35,618 nucleotides of DNA from Ruminococcus sp. GTDB lineage: Bacteria; Bacillota; Clostridia; Oscillospirales; Ruminococcaceae. The stretch spans positions 1 through 35,618 of the forward strand of contig JAFXXU010000048.1 in the NCBI GenBank assembly GCA_017542125.1, in the 5' to 3' direction. The translations under genes were made by a program, and so were the position numbers. Positions 15,733 to 22,269 of the stretch are shown in pieces; positions within the stretch are counted from its first letter, which is position 1; each line of letters begins with the position of its first letter. The notes under the pieces are model-generated. The model made no database searches. It saw only the letters and a program-made list of their open reading frames with translations, and was not told the DNA's origin.

Positions 15733-15882
15733 TCAGTAAAGGTCGGCGTCGAACATAAAGTCAGCCCAGTAATACTGGCTCATATACTCGTTCTGATAGG
15801 AGTTGACGGCGCCGGCATCCAGCTCCTTGAAGCGGTAGCAGTCGCAGTCAAGCAGCTTGGGGGCTTTTCTGTTGCTTTTCAT
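15733..15882 (-). CDS. 49-residue protein resembling the tail of a SARP/BTAD-type response regulator
   Basis: A small gene with its own promoter, ribosome site (AAGGTGAG), ATG at 15882 and terminator. The protein has a CDC motif near residues 13-15 and the stretch AVNSYQNEYMSQYYWADFMF. From memory, that stretch closely resembles the extreme C-terminus of clostridial response regulators with a bacterial transcriptional activator domain, which read like AVNSYRGEYMSQYSWAEF. The receiver and DNA-binding parts are absent. It could be a decayed remnant that kept signals by chance, or a functional short protein acting as a decoy for the full-length regulator. The family recognition is from pattern only. 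Confidence 0.6.
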   Translation of the reverse strand: MKSNRKAPKLLDCDCYRFKELDAGAVNSYQNEYMSQYYWADFMFDADLY

Positions 15883-15915
15883 TTTCTCACCTTGCTTTGC
15901 ACCGATGTTTTTTAC

Positions 15916-15944
15916 ATTATAACTCATGTTTTCACAAATGTAAA
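15916..15944 (-). promoter_or_regulatory. Promoter of the 49-codon gene
   Basis: On the minus strand TTTACA, a 17-bp spacer and TATAAT, about 34 bases before the start codon. Confidence 0.75.
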
Positions 15945-15964
15945 GTCCGGGGGGAGCAATGTTC

Positions 15965-16888
15965 TTACCCCATCAGCCCTCTTGCTCTCAGCTCTGCCTC
16001 GATCTTACGGTAGAGGGGGAGGTCAAGGCCGAAGCTGTCGGCAAGACGCACCACCTCGCAGATGAGGCCGTCAATCTCGGAGGGGCGGCGGGCGGCGATA
16101 TCCCTTTGCAGGGAGGTGGCGGCATCCGGGGAGAGGGTATCGAGTATTTTCAGGTTGCGCTCCACTATATCCTCCTCAAAGGTTATGCCCATAGCCCGGG
16201 CGAGGGTGCCGATCTCGGCGATTAGCCCGGCGAAGCAATCCCGTATCTCACCGGGGTGCTGGATATCCCCGGAGGGGACATTATAATACAGCCCGCAGGC
16301 GCCCTGTGGGGAGACGTATGAGAATTTCAGCAGGGCATCTCTGGCGATATTATCGGAGAGGAGGCCTGTGATACCGCTCTCGATGAGGTCGGCTTCGATC
16401 TCCCGAAGGTCGTCACGGAGGTCGGAGGGGTCCCGGACGCCGAAGATCACCCGGAGGATATCCCCGTTCATACGGATGCAGCCGGGGCTCTCGAGCTGTG
16501 CGGCGACGTAGATGCAGCCGTCGGTGACGAGGGTATTGGGGAAGTGCTTTTGCAGCTGCCCGCCGGTGCCGAAGATATTCAGTATGGGGATTATGACCGT
16601 ACTGCTGCCGGCGATGCGCTGAAGCTCTGGGATGACCGAGTCCAGCGAATAGCCCTTTACGCAGACGAATATGACGTCGGGCTGACCCTCATAGTCCTCC
16701 AGGGTGGAGACCCTGACGGGGGCAATGGTGAACTCATCCCGGGGGCGGATGACCCGTAGGCCCTGCTCCCTCATAGCTTTCAGATTATCGCCTCTGGCAA
16801 TAAAGGTGACGTCCTTCCCTGCCCGGGCGAGGTATGCCCCAACGGGACCTCCCGTCCCGCCGGTGCCGACGATAAGATACTTTTTCAT
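15965..16888 (-). CDS. Ketopantoate reductase-family (PanE/ApbA) oxidoreductase
   Basis: A 307-residue protein. The N-terminal Rossmann motif is YLIVGTGGTGGPVGAYLA (residues 4-21), binding NADPH. Family motifs include VCVKGYSLDSV with the conserved Lys, and a C-terminal helical domain beginning ALLKFSYVSPQGACGLYYN, which carries the second conserved Lys. Classical members reduce 2-dehydropantoate to pantoate for coenzyme A synthesis. Many clostridial homologues have this fold with uncertain substrate, so I give no gene symbol. The ATG at 16888 has GGGAG upstream; the frame runs 32 codons further but overlaps the promoter. No clear terminator is seen before the next gene's promoter. Confidence 0.82.
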   Translation of the reverse strand: MKKYLIVGTGGTGGPVGAYLARAGKDVTFIARGDNLKAMREQGLRVIRPRDEFTIAPVRVSTLEDYEGQPDVIFVCVKGYSLDSVIPELQRIAGSSTVIIPILNIFGTGGQLQKHFPNTLVTDGCIYVAAQLESPGCIRMNGDILRVIFGVRDPSDLRDDLREIEADLIESGITGLLSDNIARDALLKFSYVSPQGACGLYYNVPSGDIQHPGEIRDCFAGLIAEIGTLARAMGITFEEDIVERNLKILDTLSPDAATSLQRDIAARRPSEIDGLICEVVRLADSFGLDLPLYRKIEAELRARGLMG

Positions 16889-16955
16889 AGGCAGCTCCCT
16901 GTCACAGTTAGTTGAGCCTCTCCGTTCCTGCCGGAGGTGGCTTCGTTCTGACAGT

Positions 16956-16983
16956 ATTATAACATATTTTTCCTCTGTTTTCA
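16956..16983 (-). promoter_or_regulatory. Promoter of the ketopantoate reductase-like gene
   Basis: On the minus strand TTGAAA, a 16-bp spacer and TATAAT, about 68 bases before the ATG at 16888. This supports that start over upstream in-frame codons. Confidence 0.72.
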
Positions 16984-17053
16984 AGATACCGGGGGGAATG
17001 CTGCGGGGAGGAAGGATTTTGCGCCGCGGTGAGTATTATTAACAGTTTTTTGA

Positions 17054-17082
17054 TTGAATAGTCAGAAAATTTGGTTTATAAT
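17054..17082 (+). promoter_or_regulatory. Promoter of the glycogen debranching enzyme gene
   Basis: TTGAAT at 17054-17059, a 17-bp spacer and TATAAT at 17077-17082. The transcript would have a leader of about 60 bases containing the stem-loop at 17097-17120. Confidence 0.78.
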
Positions 17083-17096
17083 AGATAACGGAAGGA

Positions 17097-17120
17097 GAGC
17101 TCCCCGTATATCCGGGGAGC
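17097..17120 (+). promoter_or_regulatory. Leader stem-loop before the debranching enzyme gene
   Basis: The inverted repeat GAGCTCCCCG / CGGGGAGC sits in the 5' leader 30 bases before the start codon. No T-run follows, so it is more likely an mRNA-stabilising or regulatory hairpin than a terminator. Confidence 0.45.
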
Positions 17121-17150
17121 GGGACGGAGTATTATAAGGCTGGGGATAAT

Positions 17151-19250
17151 ATGAAGAATTCATCTACCTTTAAGGCTACGGATATAATCAACGGGTTCAA
17201 ATGCCGTCCGGGGATATACACCCTGAACGGTGCCTCCTCTATGCAGCACGCAGTGAATTTCACCATCCATTCCTCCAATGCGGAGAGCTGCTCTTTGGTG
17301 CTGTTCCGCAGGGGGGAGAAGGAGCCCTTTGCAGTCATACCCATACCCGACAGCTACCGCATAGGCGACACCTGGTCGATGATGGTCTATGACCTGGACA
17401 TATACGAGATAGAATACTGCTACCGCTTCTCGGGGGAGTACGACCCCAAGAAGGGGCATCTCTTTGACAGCAAGCGGAACATTCTCGACCCCTACGCCAA
17501 GGCGGTGACGGGGCAGAGCGTCTGGGGCAAGAAGAAGCGTGACGACGACTGCTATCACGGGCGGATCACCAGAGATATTTTCGACTGGGGCCCCTTCCGC
17601 AAGCGGGAGATACCCTTCGGAGACCTGGTGATCTACGAGCTGCACGTCAGGGGCTTTACCAAGAGCCTGACCTCCGGGGTGAAGCATCCGGGGACATTTG
17701 ACGGCGTTAAGGAGAAGATACCCTACCTTAAAAAGCTGGGGGTAAACGCCATTGAGCTCATGCCCGTCTTTGAGTTCGACGAGCTCTACGAGGACAGGCA
17801 TCACGACGGTATGCTGCTCTACAACTACTGGGGCTACAACACCACCTGCTTCTTTGCGCCCAACACCAGCTATGCCTCCGACATTGAATACAACCACGAG
17901 GGTGACGAGCTCAAGAGCCTCATCCGCACCTGCAACGAGAACGGCATCCAGGTATTTCTGGATGTGGTGTTCAACCACACCTCCGAGGGCAACGAGGACG
18001 GCAGGATATTCTCCTTCAAGGGGCTGGACAACAGCGTTTACTATATGCTGACCCCTGACGGTAAGTACGTCAATTTCAGCGGCTGCGGGAACACCATGAA
18101 CTGCAGCCATCCCATAGTTCAGCAGTTCATAATCGAGTGCCTGAGATACTGGGTGATCGAATACCGTGTGGACGGCTTCCGCTTCGATCTTGCCTCGATA
18201 CTGGGGCGCAGCGAGGACGGCAGCCCTCAGGAGAACCCTCCCCTGCTGAAGACCATAGCCTACGACCCCATACTGAGCGGAGTAAAGCTCATAGCCGAGG
18301 CCTGGGATGCAGGCGGGCTCTATCAGGTGGGGAGCTTCCCCTCCTGGAACAGGTGGGCGGAATGGAACGGGCGCTTCCGGGACGATCTGCGCTGCTTCCT
18401 CAAGGGCGACAACGGCCTGGCCTGGGCGGCAGTTCAGAGGATAACCGGCTCGGCTGATCTCTACCCGCCGGCGAGGTGCCACAACGCCTCGGTGAACTTC
18501 CTCACCTGCCACGATGGGTTCACTATGTACGATCTTTACTCCTACAATGTAAAGCACAACGATGCCAACGGCTGGAACAACACCGACGGCGACAACAGCG
18601 TCACCAGCTGGAACTGCGGTGCCGAGGGTGAGACCGACGATCCGGAGATAATGGCTCTGCGTATGAGGATGATCAAGAACGCCTTTTCCACCCTTTTCCT
18701 GAGCCGGGGTGCGGTGATGTTCTATGCGGGGGATGAATTCTGCAACACCCAGTTCGGCAACAACAATGCCTACTGCCAGGACAACGATGTCTCCTGGCTG
18801 GACTGGACAAGGCTGAAAAGGTTCAAGGAGATACACGACTTCGTATCGGAGCTGGCGGCCTACCGCAAGAAGCACGAGGTCATCAGGAGGGCATCTAAGA
18901 TCCCCTCCTTCGGGTTCCCGGATATAAGCATACACAACTCCGCGGCCTGGAACAGCCAGTTCCGGGATTACGACCACGTTATCGGCGTGATGTTCGCGGG
19001 GCAGAGCTCCAAGGGCAAGGACGACGCGGTGTTCATCGGCATAAACGCCTACTGGGAGATCTGCCCGGTGGAGCTGCCGACTCTCCCCGGCGGGTACCGG
19101 TGGAACATCGACTTCTACACCTATCCCGCTTACAAGGCCGGGCTGGACTTCAACGGACTTATCCACCGTGACGGGCTGACATATTACCTCGAACCCCGCA
19201 GCGTGATAATAGCCTCGGCGGTGAAGGAGGAGCAGCGCTTAGCTGAATGA
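17151..19250 (+). CDS. Glycogen debranching enzyme / isoamylase-type GH13 (GlgX-like)
   Basis: A 699-residue protein. An N-terminal CBM48-like domain (about 15-120) precedes the GH13 barrel. The four GH13 signatures are intact: DVVFNHT near 270, GFRFDLA near 342-348 with the nucleophile Asp, AEAWD near 381-385 with the acid Glu, and TCHDG near 450-454. YNYWGYN near 224 and NCGAEGETDDPEI near 490 are typical of the GlgX/TreX debranching group. A C-terminal beta domain follows. It should hydrolyse alpha-1,6 branches of glycogen or limit dextrins in the cytoplasm; no signal peptide is seen. It is monocistronic between its own promoter and terminator, with GGGG before the ATG. Pullulanase-like specificity cannot be excluded. 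Confidence 0.88.
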   Translation: MKNSSTFKATDIINGFKCRPGIYTLNGASSMQHAVNFTIHSSNAESCSLVLFRRGEKEPFAVIPIPDSYRIGDTWSMMVYDLDIYEIEYCYRFSGEYDPKKGHLFDSKRNILDPYAKAVTGQSVWGKKKRDDDCYHGRITRDIFDWGPFRKREIPFGDLVIYELHVRGFTKSLTSGVKHPGTFDGVKEKIPYLKKLGVNAIELMPVFEFDELYEDRHHDGMLLYNYWGYNTTCFFAPNTSYASDIEYNHEGDELKSLIRTCNENGIQVFLDVVFNHTSEGNEDGRIFSFKGLDNSVYYMLTPDGKYVNFSGCGNTMNCSHPIVQQFIIECLRYWVIEYRVDGFRFDLASILGRSEDGSPQENPPLLKTIAYDPILSGVKLIAEAWDAGGLYQVGSFPSWNRWAEWNGRFRDDLRCFLKGDNGLAWAAVQRITGSADLYPPARCHNASVNFLTCHDGFTMYDLYSYNVKHNDANGWNNTDGDNSVTSWNCGAEGETDDPEIMALRMRMIKNAFSTLFLSRGAVMFYAGDEFCNTQFGNNNAYCQDNDVSWLDWTRLKRFKEIHDFVSELAAYRKKHEVIRRASKIPSFGFPDISIHNSAAWNSQFRDYDHVIGVMFAGQSSKGKDDAVFIGINAYWEICPVELPTLPGGYRWNIDFYTYPAYKAGLDFNGLIHRDGLTYYLEPRSVIIASAVKEEQRLAE

Positions 19251-19265
19251 ACAGTGAATAATGAA

Positions 19266-19313
19266 TAAAGAATAATGAAGGAGTCCGCAGACGACACCTT
19301 CATTATTCTTTTT
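19266..19313 (+). terminator. Terminator of the debranching enzyme gene
   Basis: The long stem AAAGAATAATGAAGG / CCTTCATTATTCTTT is followed by TTTT. It is also flanked by A-rich sequence, so it may work both ways. Confidence 0.88.
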
Positions 19314-19376
19314 TTAGCGTCAGCGGCACGCTGATGCGCTCCGGGTTATTGCATTCGGGAGGAAAATATGCTAAGA

Positions 19377-19382
19377 TATAAT
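19377..19382 (+). promoter_or_regulatory. Putative -10 element of the two-component system
   Basis: TATAAT at 19377-19382, about 31 bases before the regulator start. No good -35 lies at normal spacing, which would suit an activator-dependent promoter. Confidence 0.4.
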
Positions 19383-19412
19383 CAACAATGATCAGATACC
19401 GAGGTGAGGATA

Positions 19413-20120
19413 ATGGCTAATGTTTCAGATCTGCGCGCGAAGATACTCATAGTCGATGACGACAAGGAGCTTTCGTTTATTATCAAGAGGATGCTGGAGA
19501 GCTACTCCTACAGCGTGAGCGTGACCCACAGCTGCGGGGAGGCTTTTGAGCTGCTGGCGGAGAACCGCTTTGAGCTTATCCTGCTGGATGTCAATCTGCC
19601 GGACGGCACCGGCTTTGAGGTCTGCAGGGAGCTGAGGCGTGCCTGCGATGTGCCGGTGATATTCGCCAGCGCCCGCACAGATGAGGATGACCGGGTCACG
19701 GGCTTTGAGCTGGGGGGCGACGACTACCTCCCCAAGCCCTACTCCATGCGGGAGCTGCTGGCAAGGGTCAACGCGCTGCTGCGGCGGACCTACAAGAACA
19801 ACTCGGAGGAGAAGCTGGTGCGCTTCGGAGATGTGGCGGTGAACATCACCGCCCGGACGGTATCAAAGGGCGGGAGCCCGGCGGCGCTGTCGCTGAGAGA
19901 GTTCGATCTTCTGGCTTACCTCTGCGAGCATATGAACACGCCTGTTCCCAAGGAGAAGCTGCTCTGCGAGGTGTGGGGAGCCTTCTCGGAGGTGGAGCCC
20001 TCGACGCTGGCGGTACACATCCGCTGGCTGCGTGAAAAGCTGGAGGACGACCCTGCCGAGCCGAAATACATCAAGACGATCCGCAAGGTGGGATATGTGC
20101 TGGAGGTGAGCCCGGAATGA
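19413..20120 (+). CDS. OmpR-family response regulator
   Basis: A 235-residue protein with a receiver domain and a C-terminal winged-helix DNA-binding domain. The receiver has the acidic pair in ILIVDDDKEL, the phosphorylated Asp59 in LILLDVNLPDG, and the switch Lys in DDYLPKPY. The winged helix (about 135-232) contains LSLREFDLLAYL and TLAVHIRWLREKL. It is expected to activate the ABC transporter downstream of the kinase. I take ATG at 19413 after GAGGTGAGG; GTG at 19404 overlaps that site. The stop overlaps the kinase start (ATGA). Confidence 0.92.
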   Translation: MANVSDLRAKILIVDDDKELSFIIKRMLESYSYSVSVTHSCGEAFELLAENRFELILLDVNLPDGTGFEVCRELRRACDVPVIFASARTDEDDRVTGFELGGDDYLPKPYSMRELLARVNALLRRTYKNNSEEKLVRFGDVAVNITARTVSKGGSPAALSLREFDLLAYLCEHMNTPVPKEKLLCEVWGAFSEVEPSTLAVHIRWLREKLEDDPAEPKYIKTIRKVGYVLEVSPE

Positions 20121-21256
20121 AATACAAGCCCTTTATCACAGGGGCGGTGCTTTCGCTGATCGTGGTGCTCTGCACTCTGGGGGTGTTCCTTTCCTCACGG
20201 GACGAAAAGAACGAATACCTCCCCCGGCTGACGGTGGAAGCCAACGAGACCGCAAACCTCATCGCCTCCGGCGACACCGGGGCCGCAGCTGCCAAGGCTG
20301 CACAGCTGAAGGCCGACGCCCAGCTGGCCTCACAGAACGACAAAGGCGGCAGCCCGGGAGTATGGATAGTCTGCGGGGCGGCGGTGCTGGCTGTCTTCGG
20401 GTGCGTGACATATGTATGGAGAGGCGTTATCAGGCCATTCCACAAGCTGGAGGGCTATGCCGACAGGCTGGCGGGAGGGGATCTTGACACTCCCCTGGAC
20501 TACGAGCGGGACAACTACTTCGGCAAGTTCACCTGGGCCTTCGACAGTATGCGCAGGGAGATAGTCAAGGCACGGAGCTGCGAGCGTGAGGCTATCGACA
20601 ACAACAAGACGGTGATAGCATCCCTCTCCCACGATCTGAAAACTCCCCTGGCCTCGATTACCGCCTACTCGGAGGCGCTGGTGAACGGGCTCTACGCTGA
20701 CACGGAGGAGATGTACTCCTTCCTGAATATCATCAGCCGCAAGTGCGAGGAGGTCTCACGCCTCACCAACGATATGATGACCCACTCCATAAGCGAGCTG
20801 GGGGCTCTGAAAATGCAGCCGGAAAGCCTGGAGCTCTCGGAGCTTATCGAAGGCGCGGTGAGGGACTCGGCGGGCAGAGAGATAGTCTTTGAGAAGCCAA
20901 TGTTCCCCGTGAGGGTATATGCCGACCGCAACAGGATGGCGCAGCTTGTGGGGAACCTCATCGGCAACGCCCAGAAATATGCGGGCGGGAAAATGAACAT
21001 ATCCGCAGAGAAGCATAACGGCTCCTATGATATATACTTCCGGGACTTCGGGGGCGGCATCCCGGACAGGGATCTGCCCTTTATCTTTGACAAGTTCTAC
21101 CGTGGGAGCAACTCAAAGGACATCAGCGGCTCGGGGCTGGGGCTTTACATAGTGAGATACATCGCAAGGCAGTCCGGGGGCGAGGTGTCGGCGGCAAATA
21201 CAGGGGATGGACTGGAGATCAAGCTGACGCTGCCGGAAGAAAGATCCAATGCTTAA
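20117..21256 (+). CDS. Sensor histidine kinase
   Basis: A 379-residue membrane kinase. TM1 is at about 7-27, followed by a short extracytoplasmic loop of about 55 residues, TM2 at about 82-104, then HAMP. The HisKA motif SHDLKTPLASI carries His172. The ATPase domain shows NLIGNAQKYA, DFGGGIPDRD and GSGLGLYIV. It should phosphorylate the regulator encoded upstream, with which it overlaps by four bases. The small sensor loop suggests it senses envelope stress or works with the ABC permease. The TAA stop codon is part of a TTAA that forms the left boundary of the palindromic element inserted directly after the gene. Confidence 0.92.
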   Translation: MKYKPFITGAVLSLIVVLCTLGVFLSSRDEKNEYLPRLTVEANETANLIASGDTGAAAAKAAQLKADAQLASQNDKGGSPGVWIVCGAAVLAVFGCVTYVWRGVIRPFHKLEGYADRLAGGDLDTPLDYERDNYFGKFTWAFDSMRREIVKARSCEREAIDNNKTVIASLSHDLKTPLASITAYSEALVNGLYADTEEMYSFLNIISRKCEEVSRLTNDMMTHSISELGALKMQPESLELSELIEGAVRDSAGREIVFEKPMFPVRVYADRNRMAQLVGNLIGNAQKYAGGKMNISAEKHNGSYDIYFRDFGGGIPDRDLPFIFDKFYRGSNSKDISGSGLGLYIVRYIARQSGGEVSAANTGDGLEIKLTLPEERSNA

Positions 21257-21428
21257 GGCAACACCGCACGACCCGCGGCTAACGCCTCTGCACATCATCT
21301 GCTTGCACTTTTTCCGTCATAGCACACAAATTCTCCTTGCCGGGCGCTAGCCCGCCTGCGTCGAATTTATGCACTCTGACGGAAAAATTGACTGCGTATC
21401 TGACGCACAGGGGTCGTGCGGTGTTGTC
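21257..21428. repeat. MITE-like palindromic element, copy 2 (complete, TTAA-flanked)
   Basis: A 172-bp element with terminal inverted repeats GGCAACACCGCACGACCC at the left and its complement with one mismatch at the right. It is flanked by TTAA on both sides (21253-21256 and 21429-21432), a likely target-site duplication. Inner arms also pair: TTTTTCCGTCA with TGACGGAAAAA, AAATTC with GAATTT, and a central CGGGCGCTAGCCCG. The whole unit can therefore fold into one long hairpin. It encodes no protein. Related copies are at 1-137 and 35482-35618. Confidence 0.85.
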
Positions 21429-21461
21429 TTAAAGATTTCTTAATCTTGGGTGTGCTACAAT
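21427..21461 (+). promoter_or_regulatory. Predicted response-regulator operator and -10 of the ABC transporter operon
   Basis: Two TCTTAA copies at 21427-21432 and 21438-21443 are 11 bp apart start to start, a spacing typical of OmpR-family dimer sites. TACAAT at 21456-21461 is the likely -10; no consensus -35 is present and the second half-site lies in its place. The first half-site straddles the right edge of the palindromic element. Confidence 0.55.
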
Positions 21462-21494
21462 GAGTACAATGAAAAAACTGAAAGGGGCATACCT

Positions 21495-22256
21495 ATGAAT
21501 GAAGCTATACTCACCGCAAAGAAGCTCTGCAAGTCCTTTGCGGCTAACGGGGTGCAGAACCACGTCCTCACCGGGATAGATCTGGAGGTCTACAAGGGTG
21601 ATCTCACCGTTGTTATGGGAGCCTCGGGCTCCGGCAAATCCACGCTGCTCTACTCCCTGAGCGGGATGGACAGAGCCACCTCCGGCGAGGTGATCTACGG
21701 GGGGAGAGATCTTGTGAAGCTCAGCGAGAAGGAGCTCACCCTCCTGCGGAGGAAGGACTTCGGCTTTGTGTTCCAGAAGATGCACCTGGTCAGCAATATG
21801 ACGATGTTTGAAAACGTGGTGGTGCCTGCATATCTCGATAAGAACATCCCCGCCCAGGAGACGGACAAGACGGCGCTGGAGCTTTTCAAGGTCATGGGCA
21901 TTGACGAGGTAAAGACCCATCTGCCCTCGCAGTGCTCCGGCGGCGAGCAGCAGAGGTGCGCCATTATCAGAGCGGTGATCAGCAAGCCTGCGGTGCTTTT
22001 CGCGGACGAGCCCACCGGCGCTCTCAACCGGCGCAACACCACCGAGGTGCTTGACCTGCTCACCCGCCTGAATCGGGAGGGGCAGTCGGTGTTTATGGTG
22101 ACCCACGACATCCGGGCTGCCATAAGAGGAACAAGGATAATCTACATCGAGGACGGCAATATCAGCGGTGAGCTGACCCTCCCGCCCTTTGACCCTGAGA
22201 GCGAAAAGAGCCGCGAGACACAGGTGAACTCCTGGCTGACCTCTATGCACTGGTAA
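21495..22256 (+). CDS. ABC transporter ATP-binding protein (MacB/LolD/Bce type)
   Basis: A 253-residue ATPase. Walker A is GASGSGKST near residues 40-48, the Q-loop is in FVFQKMHL, the signature is CSGGEQQR with Cys in place of Leu, Walker B is AVLFADEPTG and the H-loop is in VTHD. It powers the FtsX-type permease encoded 13 bases downstream. Such pairs after a two-component system usually export or detach peptide antibiotics, or handle envelope substrates. The ATG at 21495 has AAAGGGGC upstream. It follows the palindromic element and the predicted regulator operator. Confidence 0.9.
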   Translation: MNEAILTAKKLCKSFAANGVQNHVLTGIDLEVYKGDLTVVMGASGSGKSTLLYSLSGMDRATSGEVIYGGRDLVKLSEKELTLLRRKDFGFVFQKMHLVSNMTMFENVVVPAYLDKNIPAQETDKTALELFKVMGIDEVKTHLPSQCSGGEQQRCAIIRAVISKPAVLFADEPTGALNRRNTTEVLDLLTRLNREGQSVFMVTHDIRAAIRGTRIIYIEDGNISGELTLPPFDPESEKSRETQVNSWLTSMHW

Positions 22257-22269
22257 GGGGGGCGGCCTT

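Noticed and set aside
17160-19166. 668-codon open frame on the minus strand
   Set aside because: It is antisense to the GH13 enzyme, which has all catalytic motifs. The shadow is open because of GC-rich codon use and has no start signal.
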